From the NCBI GenBank assembly GCA_963606965.1, contig CAVDAL010000022.1:1-41162 (forward strand): a stretch of 41,162 bases of DNA. The letters run 5' to 3'. The notes beneath the pieces were generated by a model. That model had not been told where the DNA came from and did not search any database. It saw only the letters and a list, made by a program, of their open reading frames with translations. Shown here piece by piece: positions 17,903 to 26,182 of this stretch. Numbering within the stretch: the first letter of the stretch is position 1; every line of letters starts with the position of its first letter. The translations under genes and the position numbers were made by a program. Source of the stretch: CAVDAL01 sp963606965. Lineage in GTDB: Bacteria > Actinomycetota > Coriobacteriia > Coriobacteriales > QAMH01.

Positions 17903-18465
17903 TGGATAGCGCAAAGATAGAGGAGGGCGTTCGCTTAATTTTAGAGGGAATTGGCGAAGACCCAAAACGTGAAGGCTTGTTGGAAACTCCTGCACGCGTT
18001 GCTCGTATGTATGAAGAAATTTTGTCTGGCATGACAGAAGATCCAATGAGCCATTTTGAAAAGACTTTCAATGAAGGTCATCAAGAAATGGTAATCGTTC
18101 ACGATATTCCTGTTTATTCAATTTGTGAACATCATCTTGTTCCATTTTTTGGATTTGCTCATATGGCTTATTTGCCGAATGTTAGCGGGCAAATTTGCGG
18201 CATTAGCAAGCTTGCCAGATTGGTGGACTGCTTTGCAAAGCGCCCACAAGTGCAAGAGCGTTTGACTTCGCAAGTTGCAGACACGCTGGTTGAAGCAATT
18301 GACCCGCAAGGTGTTTTGGTTGTTTTGGAATGTGAACATATGTGTATGACAATGCGCGGCGTGAAAAAGCCAGGCTCAAAAACAACGACTTCTGCTGTGC
18401 GCGGAGTTTTCCAAACTTCAGACAAAACACGCGCAGAAGCTTTAAGCTTGATAAGAGCAAGGTAA
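17902..18465 (+). CDS. folE: GTP cyclohydrolase I
   Basis: First enzyme of tetrahydrofolate synthesis; converts GTP to dihydroneopterin triphosphate. The 187 residues match the family's core length. Zinc and active-site motifs are visible: YSICEHHLVPFFG (about 72-84) with Cys and His ligands, GISKLARLVDCFAKRPQ, and the second Cys in CEHMCMTMRGV. The GTG start shares its G with the ftsH TAG stop. No good independent ribosome site is seen, which supports coupling to ftsH. folPK follows directly, so folate genes are clustered. Confidence 0.96.
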   Translation: MDSAKIEEGVRLILEGIGEDPKREGLLETPARVARMYEEILSGMTEDPMSHFEKTFNEGHQEMVIVHDIPVYSICEHHLVPFFGFAHMAYLPNVSGQICGISKLARLVDCFAKRPQVQERLTSQVADTLVEAIDPQGVLVVLECEHMCMTMRGVKKPGSKTTTSAVRGVFQTSDKTRAEALSLIRAR

Positions 18466-18471
18466 GTGAAA

Positions 18472-19770
18472 ATGAGCATTTGGAAATGCAAAGATAAAGA
18501 ATTTGATTTAAGAGTGCCCACTTTGATGGGCATTCTTAATATTACGCCAGATTCATTTAGTGACGGCGGTAAGTTCAATTCATTTGAAGCAGCAATGAAT
18601 CATGCGCACATGCTGCTAGAACAGGGTGCGCATATTATTGATGTTGGTGGCGAGTCAACACGTCCAGGTTCTGATGAAGTTAGTGCGCAGGAAGAATTAG
18701 AACGTGTTCTTCTTGTTGTTAAAGCTTTAGTTAGTGAAGGTGTTTGTGTCAGCATTGATACAAGACATGCGTCTGTTGCAAAAGCTTGTATTGATGCTGG
18801 CGCACAAATTATCAATGACATTTCTGGTTTTGAGAATGCAGATATGCGCGAAGTTGTTGCGAAAAGTGATGTTGGCATAGTTTTGATGCATATGCAAGGT
18901 GAGCCAAAGCATATGCAAAATTCGCCCGAATATGTGGATGTTGTTAAAGATGTTCGCAAATATTTATTGCAGCAAGCAGCACAGCTTGAAAGTTTGGGTG
19001 TTGAAAAGGAAAGAATCTGCTTAGACTTTGGCATTGGCTTTGGCAAAAGCGCACAGCACAACAAAGCTTTGCTTGCTCATACTCAAGATTTTGCAAAGCT
19101 CGGATATCCTTTAATGCTAGCTGTTAGCAGAAAGTCATACATTGGCATTGCTGCTGGCTTGCAAGATGTGCCAGCGCATGAGCGCGATGAAGCTTCCGCT
19201 CTTTGCGCTGCTGCAGCATTCGATTGTGGAGCGCAAGTTTTCCGAGTGCATAATGTTGAACAAACGCGCGATGCAATAGAAAATGCAAAGCGGGTTATTG
19301 TTGCTTTGGGCTCAAATATGGGTAACAGAGTGGAGCATTTGCTTGGTGCTGCGGCTGAGCTTTGCAAAGCCCAACATATCTGGCTTAGCAGGATGTCTTC
19401 AATTTATGAAAGCGAACCTGCATATAAACAAGATCAAGCTCCATTTGCTAATGCATGTGCAATCTGTTATACAACTTTAAGTCCATATGAATTTTTGGAC
19501 GCTTTGCACAAAATTGAAAATGAACATGGGCGCGTGCGTGAAGAAGAAAATGGGCCGCGCACTCTAGACTTAGACATTGTGGATTTTGAAGGTTTCACAT
19601 GCAACGATGATATTTTGACTCTTCCGCATCCACGCGCTTTAGAGCGAGATTTTGTTGTCACTCCAATAAAAGAATTGTCGCCAAATTATGTTTTTTCGGA
19701 CTTTTCAAAGCTAAATTGTGCAAATGTGGAGTACGGTCACATAAGTTCTGTTTTAAAAAAGTGTATTTAA
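18472..19770 (+). CDS. folP-folK: Fused dihydropteroate synthase / HPPK
   Basis: A bifunctional folate enzyme. The N-terminal half (about 1-275) is dihydropteroate synthase, with MGILNITPDSFSDGG, DVGGESTRPG and AVSRKSYIG, joining pterin pyrophosphate to p-aminobenzoate. The C-terminal part (about 278-430) is 6-hydroxymethyl-7,8-dihydropterin pyrophosphokinase, with VIVALGSNMGNR and NGPRTLDLDIVDF; it makes the substrate of the first half. A GTG at 18466, directly after the folE stop, would add two residues, but the aagg site fits ATG 18472 better. No folB (dihydroneopterin aldolase) domain lies between the halves or nearby, so that step must be encoded elsewhere or done by another enzyme. Confidence 0.94.
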   Translation: MSIWKCKDKEFDLRVPTLMGILNITPDSFSDGGKFNSFEAAMNHAHMLLEQGAHIIDVGGESTRPGSDEVSAQEELERVLLVVKALVSEGVCVSIDTRHASVAKACIDAGAQIINDISGFENADMREVVAKSDVGIVLMHMQGEPKHMQNSPEYVDVVKDVRKYLLQQAAQLESLGVEKERICLDFGIGFGKSAQHNKALLAHTQDFAKLGYPLMLAVSRKSYIGIAAGLQDVPAHERDEASALCAAAAFDCGAQVFRVHNVEQTRDAIENAKRVIVALGSNMGNRVEHLLGAAAELCKAQHIWLSRMSSIYESEPAYKQDQAPFANACAICYTTLSPYEFLDALHKIENEHGRVREEENGPRTLDLDIVDFEGFTCNDDILTLPHPRALERDFVVTPIKELSPNYVFSDFSKLNCANVEYGHISSVLKKCI

Positions 19771-19781
19771 GTCAAGATTTA

Positions 19782-19790
19782 TGGTAATAT
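19782..19790 (+). promoter_or_regulatory. Possible extended -10 promoter for the SepIVA-like gene
   Basis: tggtaatat (TGn plus TAATAT at 19785-19790) lies 78 nt before the ATG at 19868 in an otherwise empty gap of 97 nt. No convincing -35 is seen. Weak evidence, sequence only. Confidence 0.3.
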
Positions 19791-19867
19791 CTTCGCTACT
19801 TATTGCGTAAAATAGCGCAAGAGTCAATTTAACCGATACAAAAACATTGCATTAGGAGGGAGCCCTC

Positions 19868-20338
19868 ATGGATAGCGGAGCAAGCGTCGAGGAATTACTC
19901 GAAGAATTAACAGACATGCTCGAGCAATCTAAACCCGTATTGGGCAACAGCCAAAAACGACAGGTCGAAATTGGCCCTGTATTTGAAGTTCTTGATGAAA
20001 TTCGAGACGTCTTCCCGAATGAAATTCATCAGGCACGTCTTATTTTGCGTGACCGTGATGGAATGATTCAACAGGCAGAAATCGATGCCAATAGAATCTT
20101 GGAAGATGCAGAGCGTCAAGCAGACATGATTGCAAGCCAGCAAGAAATTGTACGTATTGCTGAGCAAAGAGCTAAAGATATTGAAAGAGAAGCTATGGCA
20201 CGCGAACATGAAATGCATGTGGGTGCAGACGATTATGCAGATCAAGTTTTTGCTAATCTGGAAACTAATCTGGATAACCTTTTGAAAAATGTCATCCGCT
20301 GCAGGGAGCGTTTGAATTCAGGATTATCTGAAAGGTAA
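19868..20338 (+). CDS. SepIVA/DivIVA-like coiled-coil protein
   Basis: The 156-residue protein is highly charged and mostly helical. Residues of about 50-125 are a probable coiled coil rich in Glu, Gln, Arg and Ala (for example AEIDANRILEDAERQADMI), with no signal or membrane segment. It is followed by DUF177, and the rpmF-plsX-rnc-smc block comes later. This is the position held in mycobacteria by the DivIVA-domain septation factor SepIVA (Rv2927c next to Rv2926c and rnc), so a role in cell division or septal envelope synthesis is a fair inference. Sequence alone shows only the coiled coil; annotation pipelines may call such proteins ATP synthase subunit b-like. Start is supported by taggaggg 7 nt upstream. 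A terminator follows 9 nt after the stop. Confidence 0.7.
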   Translation: MDSGASVEELLEELTDMLEQSKPVLGNSQKRQVEIGPVFEVLDEIRDVFPNEIHQARLILRDRDGMIQQAEIDANRILEDAERQADMIASQQEIVRIAEQRAKDIEREAMAREHEMHVGADDYADQVFANLETNLDNLLKNVIRCRERLNSGLSER

Positions 20339-20347
20339 AGGCAAACC

Positions 20348-20380
20348 AACCCCGCCAAAATTTAAGCGGGGTTTATTTTT
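20348..20380 (+). terminator. Rho-independent terminator ending 3 nt before the DUF177 start codon
   Basis: An 8-bp stem aaccccgc (20348-20355) with gcggggtt (20366-20373) is followed by tatttttg. The DUF177 ATG is at 20384, so the terminator occupies the place of its ribosome binding site. Confidence 0.85.
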
Positions 20381-20383
20381 GAT

Positions 20384-20911
20384 ATGAAAAATTTTGAACA
20401 ATCAATTTATCCAGAATTATCTGAACTCGGCGCTCAAAGAAAGCTTGAAGGCACGCTTGACGAAGAGTTTTATGAAGTAGGCGACATGCGCTTGCAAACA
20501 CCTGCTGGTGTGCAATATAGCATTACATTAACTAATACAGGCGATGCTATCTTGCTTCAGGGCGAGGTGCGCACACAAGCAAAGACTGAATGTGCCCGCT
20601 GCCTTGAAGAAGCAGAAGTTGAAATTTGCGGCGAAGCGCAAGGATATTTTCTTCTTGAGCAAAAGGAAGAAGTTGAAGGATATGAAGAAGACGAATTTGA
20701 TGTCATTTCACAAGATGGCAAATTCGACATTAGTGATTCAATTTTAGCAGCATTGGTTGATGCAACTCCATTCGTCATTTTGTGCAAAGTTGATTGTAAA
20801 GGCCTTTGTGCACAATGTGGCGCAAACTTAAATGAAGGCACATGCTCTTGTTCAGATGAACCAGACCCAACAAATCCATTTTCTGTGCTTGCAAACTTGA
20901 AGTTTGATTAA
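20384..20911 (+). CDS. DUF177 (YceD-like) protein
   Basis: A 175-residue member of the DUF177/YceD family, linked to large-subunit rRNA accumulation and almost always next to rpmF. Visible family marks are E-C-A-R-C-L-E (about 71-77) and a C-terminal cysteine cluster C-K-G-L-C-A-Q-C-G-x-N-L-N, probably a zinc site, with an acidic stretch between them. The start codon is odd: the terminator of the previous gene ends 3 nt upstream and no Shine-Dalgarno is present, unless the gggg of the hairpin's right arm serves. Here ppdK, not rpmF, is the next gene. Confidence 0.88.
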   Translation: MKNFEQSIYPELSELGAQRKLEGTLDEEFYEVGDMRLQTPAGVQYSITLTNTGDAILLQGEVRTQAKTECARCLEEAEVEICGEAQGYFLLEQKEEVEGYEEDEFDVISQDGKFDISDSILAALVDATPFVILCKVDCKGLCAQCGANLNEGTCSCSDEPDPTNPFSVLANLKFD

Positions 20912-21008
20912 GCAATTAGCTTTTTCATCTACACAATTCATTCAAAAATTTAGTGCGTTAGTAGACTATTCAATCACACTCGCGTGACTGCGTGTCGGGA
21001 TATTCGTT

Positions 21009-21036
21009 TTGCGTGATACATTGAAGAGCGTAACAT
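21009..21036 (+). promoter_or_regulatory. Possible ppdK promoter
   Basis: ttgcgt (21009-21014), a 16-nt spacer and taacat (21031-21036) form a moderate -35/-10 pair in the 189-nt gap before ppdK. Pattern match only. Confidence 0.35.
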
Positions 21037-21039
21037 TTA

Positions 21040-21065
21040 GAGCCGCCTTTGTGCATGGCGGGCTC
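21040..21065 (+). other. Hairpin in the ppdK 5' leader
   Basis: gagccgcc (21040-21047) pairs with ggcgggctc (21057-21065) with one bulged base and a 9-nt loop. It lies 23 nt before the ribosome site, with no T-run, so it is not a terminator; it could stabilise or regulate the mRNA. Confidence 0.35.
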
Positions 21066-21100
21066 ATTCGAATTATTGGGAATCATGATAGGAGAAAAAG

Positions 21101-23815
21101 TTGTCTGAGAAGATCAAGCGTGTTTATGCATTTGGGCATGATGCGGACGGCAACAATGTCACTGAAGGCGACAAGTCAATGAACTATATCCTTGGTGGCA
21201 AGGGTGCAAATCTAGCAGAAATGGCAAATATTGGTTTGCCAGTCCCTCCAGGGTTTACTATCACATGTCAAACATGTGTTGAGTATTCATCTGCAAACAA
21301 CACGTTCCCTGAAGGTGCTGTTGAAGAAATCGAACGCTATCGCGTCGATCTTGAAAATCGCATGGGCAAAAAAATTGGTGACGATAAAGACCCACTTTTG
21401 GTTTCTGTCCGTTCTGGCGCTCCATTCTCTATGCCAGGCATGATGGATACTGTTTTGAACTTGGGCTTGAATGATGTTTCAGTTCATGGCCTTATTGAAC
21501 AGACACAAAACGAGCGTTTTGCTTGGGATTCATATCGCCGTTTTGTTCAGATGTTTTCTAATGTTTGCATGGGTATCGATGGCGACTTGTTCGAAAAAGC
21601 TATCAATGCAGCAAAAGAAAAGCGCGGCGTTAAGCTTGATACAGAACTTGACGCAAATGACTTGAAAGAATTGGTTGAAGTATTCAAGGGCATTTTCTCT
21701 GAAAATGTTTCAGCAGATGAATATCCTCAGCTTGTTGTTGATGGCAAAGTTCAATTCCCACAAGACCCATCAATCCAGCTCATGCTTGCTATTGAAGCTG
21801 TATTTGGTTCTTGGATGAATGAACGCGCTATTATTTATCGCGAACAGAACAAAATCCCTGACGACCTTGGCACTGCTGTTAATGTTCAAACGATGGTATT
21901 CGGCAACAAGGGCGACAGCTCAGCTACAGGCGTTGCATTTACTCGCGATGCTGCAACTGGCGAAAAGGTTTATTACGGCGACTACTTGATTAATGCTCAA
22001 GGTGAAGATGTTGTTGCTGGTATTCGCAACACTTCTCCAATCGCTCATTTAAAAGAAGTTCCTGCTTTGTCTGAAGCTGGCAAGCAGCTTGAAGAAATCT
22101 TCGAAATTCTTGAACAACACTATCGCGATATGTGCGATACAGAATTCACTATTGAAAATGGCAAGCTTTATATGTTGCAAACACGCGTTGGCAAGCGCAC
22201 AGCTGCTGCTGCACTTCGCATTGCAATTGAAATGGTTGATGAAGGACTTATCACTAAGGAAGAAGCAGTTTTGCGCGTTAAGCCAGAACAGCTTGATCAG
22301 CTTCTTCATCCACAAATTGATACAAAAGCAAAACTTGATATTATTGCTAAAGGCTTGAATGCTTCCCCTGGTGCAGCTGTTGGTGAAGCAGTATTTTCTT
22401 CTGCAGATGCTGTTGCTGCTGCTGAAGAAGGCCGCAAAGTTGTTTTGGTCCGTTGGGAAACAAACCCAGACGACCTTGGTGGCATGATTGCTGCTGAAGG
22501 CATTTTGACTTCACACGGTGGCAAGACTTCACATGCTGCTGTTATTGCTCGTGGCATGGGCGCTCCTTGCGTTTGCGGCGCTGAAGCATTAAAGATTAAT
22601 GCTGAAAAGAAGGAATGCGCTGTTGATGGCACAGATATCGTCATCAAGGAAGGCGACATTATTTCAATCGATGGCACAACAGGCAATGTTATCTTGGGCG
22701 CTGTTGACTTGATTGAACCAGAACTTACTGGTGACCTTGAAACATTGCTTGAATGGGCTGACGAATATCGCACTTTAGGTGTTCGTGCAAATGCAGACAA
22801 TCCTGCAGATGCTCAACTTTCTCGTGACTTTGGTGCTGAAGGCATTGGCCTTTGCCGCACAGAGCATATGTTCTTAGGCGACCGCAAGCAAATTGTTGCA
22901 GACATGATTTTGGCTAAAAAGGGCGGCGCTGAATATGAAGAAGCTTTAGACAAGCTTTATAACGAACAGCAGGGCGACTATTATGAAATGCTCAAAGCAA
23001 TGGACGGTATGCCTGTTATTATTCGTCTTCTTGATCCACCGCTGCATGAATTCTTGCCATCTCCACGTGATTTGGCAATTGAAGTTGCAGTAGGCGAGGC
23101 TCAAGGCAAAGATATGTCTGAAACAGCAAAGCTTCTTGCTGCAGCAGACAACATGGCAGAAATGAATCCAATGCTTGGTCTTCGTGGTTGCCGTCTTGGC
23201 ATTGTTATGCCTGGTCTTTCTGCAATGCAGGTTCGCGCTATTGCAACAGCAACTGCAAAGCTTATCAAGGAAGGCTTTGATCCTAAGCCAGAAGTTATGA
23301 TTCCTCTTGTTTCTATGGAAACTGAACTTCAATATGTCCGCAAAGAAGCTGAAAAAGCAATCGCAGAAGTTGCTGAACGTGACGGCGTTGATTTGAGCTT
23401 TATTGAAATCGGCACAATGATCGAGCTTCCTCGCGCTGCTTTAACAGCAGATGAAATTGCAAAGGATGCAGACTTCTTCAGCTTTGGCACAAACGACTTG
23501 ACTCAAACAACATTTGGCTTTAGCCGCGACGATGTTGAAGGCAAATTCTTCCATGATTATGCAGATCTTGAAATCATGAAAGTCAATCCATTTGCGACAG
23601 TTGATGATGGCGTTGTTAAGCTTGTTGACATGGCTGTTAAAGGTGGTCATGAAACTAATCCAGATATTTGCTGTGGCGTTTGTGGCGAACATGGTGGCGA
23701 CCCAGATTCAATTGAAAAGTTCTTCAAAGCTGGCGTTGATTATGTAAGCTGCTCACCTTATCGTGTTCCAGTTGCAAGATTAGCAGCTGCACATGCAAGT
23801 TTAAAGAACAAATAA
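21101..23815 (+). CDS. ppdK: Pyruvate, phosphate dikinase
   Basis: Interconverts pyruvate + ATP + Pi with phosphoenolpyruvate + AMP + PPi. In fermenting anaerobes it often runs as a PPi-linked glycolytic step. The 904-residue length is normal. The N-terminal nucleotide-binding domain has LGGKGANLAEM and SVRSGAPFSMPGMMDT; the swivelling domain has the phosphorylated His in GGKTSHAAVIARGMG (His478); the C-terminal PEP/pyruvate barrel has GLCRTEHMF and the catalytic-Cys motif CGVCGEHGGDP. The start is TTG 21101 with taggag 6 nt upstream; no in-frame ATG is near. It probably has its own promoter and is closed by its own terminator, so it is a self-contained unit set into the DUF177-rpmF block. 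Confidence 0.97.
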   Translation: MSEKIKRVYAFGHDADGNNVTEGDKSMNYILGGKGANLAEMANIGLPVPPGFTITCQTCVEYSSANNTFPEGAVEEIERYRVDLENRMGKKIGDDKDPLLVSVRSGAPFSMPGMMDTVLNLGLNDVSVHGLIEQTQNERFAWDSYRRFVQMFSNVCMGIDGDLFEKAINAAKEKRGVKLDTELDANDLKELVEVFKGIFSENVSADEYPQLVVDGKVQFPQDPSIQLMLAIEAVFGSWMNERAIIYREQNKIPDDLGTAVNVQTMVFGNKGDSSATGVAFTRDAATGEKVYYGDYLINAQGEDVVAGIRNTSPIAHLKEVPALSEAGKQLEEIFEILEQHYRDMCDTEFTIENGKLYMLQTRVGKRTAAAALRIAIEMVDEGLITKEEAVLRVKPEQLDQLLHPQIDTKAKLDIIAKGLNASPGAAVGEAVFSSADAVAAAEEGRKVVLVRWETNPDDLGGMIAAEGILTSHGGKTSHAAVIARGMGAPCVCGAEALKINAEKKECAVDGTDIVIKEGDIISIDGTTGNVILGAVDLIEPELTGDLETLLEWADEYRTLGVRANADNPADAQLSRDFGAEGIGLCRTEHMFLGDRKQIVADMILAKKGGAEYEEALDKLYNEQQGDYYEMLKAMDGMPVIIRLLDPPLHEFLPSPRDLAIEVAVGEAQGKDMSETAKLLAAADNMAEMNPMLGLRGCRLGIVMPGLSAMQVRAIATATAKLIKEGFDPKPEVMIPLVSMETELQYVRKEAEKAIAEVAERDGVDLSFIEIGTMIELPRAALTADEIAKDADFFSFGTNDLTQTTFGFSRDDVEGKFFHDYADLEIMKVNPFATVDDGVVKLVDMAVKGGHETNPDICCGVCGEHGGDPDSIEKFFKAGVDYVSCSPYRVPVARLAAAHASLKNK

Positions 23816-23843
23816 AGCTTTAAACTTTTGACATGAAATGACA

Positions 23844-23882
23844 GATGGGTGCCCAATTGCGGGCATCCATCTTTATGTTTTG
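23844..23882 (+). terminator. Rho-independent terminator of ppdK
   Basis: gatgggtgccc (23844-23854) pairs with gggcatccatc (23861-23871), one G-U pair and a 6-nt loop, followed by tttatgttttgc. It lies 28 nt after the ppdK stop. Confidence 0.82.
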
Positions 23883-23901
23883 CCTTTTACACAATTTTCA
23901 C

Positions 23902-23930
23902 TTGGAATAAGTGCGAGTTCGTGTTACCAT
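23902..23930 (+). promoter_or_regulatory. Possible promoter of rpmF
   Basis: ttggaa (23902-23907), a 17-nt spacer and taccat (23925-23930) lie 73 nt before the rpmF ATG, between the ppdK terminator and rpmF. Moderate match to a housekeeping promoter. Confidence 0.4.
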
Positions 23931-24002
23931 ATCTGCTCGCGTGCTTATGATTTGACAGTACTTCAAATTTGATGTGCTGATGTTTAGAAAGGTCGATTTA
24001 TT

Positions 24003-24182
24003 ATGGCAGTACCTAAGAGGAAAACTGGTCGAGCAGTTACACATGCTCGTCGTTCAGCAAATGACGTTTGCGCAAAACCTTCTCGCAGCGTTTGTCCACA
24101 GTGTGGAGAAGTTAAACTTCCACATCGTGTATGCCCAAGCTGTGGCTATTACAAGGGTAAGGAAATTTTGGAAGTCGAATAA
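24003..24182 (+). CDS. rpmF: 50S ribosomal protein L32
   Basis: The 59-residue product begins MAVPKRKTGRA, has the family's very basic N-terminal half, and carries a zinc ribbon of the four-Cys type: C-P-Q-C at residues 35-38 and C-P-S-C at 48-51. It is a structural protein of the large ribosomal subunit. A gaaagg site precedes the ATG by about 10 nt. It is followed by its own terminator and then plsX; the usual upstream partner DUF177 is separated from it by ppdK. A longer open frame at 23974-24222 in another phase is a shadow. Confidence 0.96.
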   Translation: MAVPKRKTGRAVTHARRSANDVCAKPSRSVCPQCGEVKLPHRVCPSCGYYKGKEILEVE

Positions 24183-24207
24183 TTTCCATGTTTTAATCTT
24201 ATACTCT

Positions 24208-24244
24208 AAACCGATGCTTTAATTTTCATGCATCGGTTTTTTTA
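24208..24244 (+). terminator. Rho-independent terminator between rpmF and plsX
   Basis: aaaccgatgc (24208-24217) pairs with gcatcggttt (24230-24239) and runs into ttttttt. plsX starts 18 nt further on, so this may be a partial terminator that lets some transcription through and keeps rpmF output above plsX. Confidence 0.85.
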
Positions 24245-24262
24245 TTTTGAAAGGGAAGCACA

Positions 24263-25276
24263 ATGACCAAAAAAGTTACTGTTGTTGTGGACGCTTATGG
24301 TGGCGACAATGCACCAGATGCTGTTTTAGCAGGCGTTGAAGAAGCTTTAAATAAAGATGCTAATATCAATATTATTTTGACAGGCTTGAAAGAAACTGTC
24401 GAGTCATTTGCTGCAAAGCATGATCGTGTGCAAGCTTGCCCATGCACAGAAGTTATAACGATGGAAGAACATCCAGCAGATGCTGTTCGTACAAAGAAAG
24501 ATTCTTCAATTGTTGTTGGTTGCAATTTGGTACGAGAAGGCAAAGCCGGCGGATTTTTTAGCGCAGGTTCAACTGGAGCTTGCATGGCAGCTGCTTTATT
24601 GCGCATGGGCAGAATTAAAGGAGTTAGCCGTCCAGCAATTGTAACTGTTATTCCAACTCCAGCAGGAGAAATGGTCTTTTGCGACATTGGTGCAAATGCA
24701 ATTTGCAAGCCTGAATATCTTGTTCAATTTGCAAAGATGGGGCAGGTTTATTCTGAAGTAATTTTGGGCAAAGAAAATCCAACAGTTGCTTTGCTTAATA
24801 TTGGTGAAGAAGAAACAAAAGGTTCTCAGTTTGCACAGGACACATATGCGCTGCTGAAGGAAAATGTCAAAAATTTTGCAGGGAATGCTGAAGGCAAAAA
24901 TTTAGCAATTGGCGGTTTTGATGTAATTGTTACAGATGGCTTTACTGGCAATGTTGCTTTAAAAACTATTGAAGGCACAACAAAAGTCTTGATGTCTGAA
25001 ATTAAAGAAGCCTTAATGAGCAGCTTAAAAACAAAGATTGGTGCTTTGCTTATCAAAGACGCTTTATATTCTATGAAATCCAAGCTTTCTGCTGATACAT
25101 ATGGCGGAGCACAGCTTCTTGGCGTTAAAGGCGTTTGTTTGATTGGGCATGGCAATAGCAAACCTTCTGCAATTTGCTCTGGCATTTTGGCAACAGCTAC
25201 AGCAATTCGCGAAGAAACTCCTAAAAAATTGGCAGAAGCTATTTCAAGCGAAGATATTGAAAATGCGTTAAACTGA
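24263..25276 (+). CDS. plsX: Phosphate acyltransferase PlsX
   Basis: Makes acyl-phosphate from acyl-ACP for the PlsY step of phospholipid synthesis; peripheral to the membrane. The 337 residues match the family. Motifs include VVDAYGGDNAPDAVLAGV at the N-terminus (Tyr where many homologues have Met) and GFFSAGSTGACMAAAL. A gaaaggga site lies 6-7 nt before the ATG. acpP, which often sits between plsX and rnc, is missing; rnc follows after 27 nt. Confidence 0.95.
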   Translation: MTKKVTVVVDAYGGDNAPDAVLAGVEEALNKDANINIILTGLKETVESFAAKHDRVQACPCTEVITMEEHPADAVRTKKDSSIVVGCNLVREGKAGGFFSAGSTGACMAAALLRMGRIKGVSRPAIVTVIPTPAGEMVFCDIGANAICKPEYLVQFAKMGQVYSEVILGKENPTVALLNIGEEETKGSQFAQDTYALLKENVKNFAGNAEGKNLAIGGFDVIVTDGFTGNVALKTIEGTTKVLMSEIKEALMSSLKTKIGALLIKDALYSMKSKLSADTYGGAQLLGVKGVCLIGHGNSKPSAICSGILATATAIREETPKKLAEAISSEDIENALN

Positions 25277-25303
25277 TATTAAACATTTTCTTTGGGGTGA
25301 AAG

Positions 25304-26029
25304 ATGACAGAAGAATCATGCTTTGGCAAAGGGCTTTTTGAAGACTCGCTTGATGCAGCTGAAGATATTTTGGGACACAAATTCACAAATAGATATTTGC
25401 TCGAATCTGCTTTGACGCATCCTTCTGCAGCAAAACATACAGAAAATTCTCATAATTATGAACGTTTAGAATTTTTAGGCGACTCAATTTTGGGCGCAAT
25501 TATTGCTAATGAAATTTTTACTCGTTTTCCAAATATTGAAGAAGGCGGCCTGACGCGCATTAAAGTTTCGCTTGTGGCTGGCACAACGCTTTCAAAAGTT
25601 GCAGCTGATCTTGGAATTGGTGAACTTATAATTTTTGGCGACAGCGAACAGGGCACAAAGGGGCGCGGGCTTCATTCTGCACTTGAAAATGTTTATGAAG
25701 CATGTGTTGCAGCACTCTTTTTAGATGGCGGCATTCAATGTGCTCATGATTTTGTTTTGCGAACTCTTGGGCCTTATATCAATGAAGATTTGGCTGCTGT
25801 TCCAGAAAGTCCAAAGTCAAGTTTGCAAGAAATTTTGCAAGCTAATAAAACGAAGCCAGAATATAAAATTTTGGAAGAAGCTGGGCCTCCGCACAACAGG
25901 TTATTTAGAGCTGGCGTTTATGTTGATGGCAAACTCGCTGGCACAGGCAGTGGCCATTCTAAAAAGGAAGCCGAGGCTGCTGCTGCTTCAGCTGCATTAA
26001 AATCTTTAAAGCCGGCTTGCGCACAATAG
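25304..26029 (+). CDS. rnc: Ribonuclease III
   Basis: Double-strand-specific endonuclease that processes rRNA precursors and structured mRNAs. The 241-residue protein has the catalytic RNase III domain with signature ERLEFLGDSILG (about 53-64) and a second acidic cluster ALENVYEACVAALFLDGG, followed by a C-terminal dsRNA-binding domain (about 165-235) ending in the Ala-rich K-K-E-A-E-A-A-A-A helix. A ggggtg site precedes the ATG. It lies in the standard plsX-rnc-smc order. Confidence 0.96.
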   Translation: MTEESCFGKGLFEDSLDAAEDILGHKFTNRYLLESALTHPSAAKHTENSHNYERLEFLGDSILGAIIANEIFTRFPNIEEGGLTRIKVSLVAGTTLSKVAADLGIGELIIFGDSEQGTKGRGLHSALENVYEACVAALFLDGGIQCAHDFVLRTLGPYINEDLAAVPESPKSSLQEILQANKTKPEYKILEEAGPPHNRLFRAGVYVDGKLAGTGSGHSKKEAEAAAASAALKSLKPACAQ

Positions 26030-26118
26030 CACAAAGGCGAAACAAGCAAATAAATTTATTGTCCGCCGCTGCCGCATTGAAGATGCTCAAATAGCTAAGC
26101 TACATGCGCATATATCCT

Positions 26119-26145
26119 TTGTTCGCAATAGCCTTGTGATAAAAT
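26119..26145 (+). promoter_or_regulatory. Possible promoter of the smc-ftsY-ffh-hypE operon
   Basis: The 153-nt rnc-smc gap has an extended -10 (tgataaaat, hexamer 26140-26145) and an upstream ttgttc (26119-26124, 15-nt spacer). No terminator is seen after rnc, so read-through is also possible. Confidence 0.35.
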
Positions 26146-26182
26146 TTTCAGGTTAAATTTCCACCTCGAAAAGGGCTATATT

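Noticed and set aside
23974..24222. 82-residue open frame over rpmF
   Set aside because: It is out of phase with the clearly recognisable L32 gene at 24003-24182.
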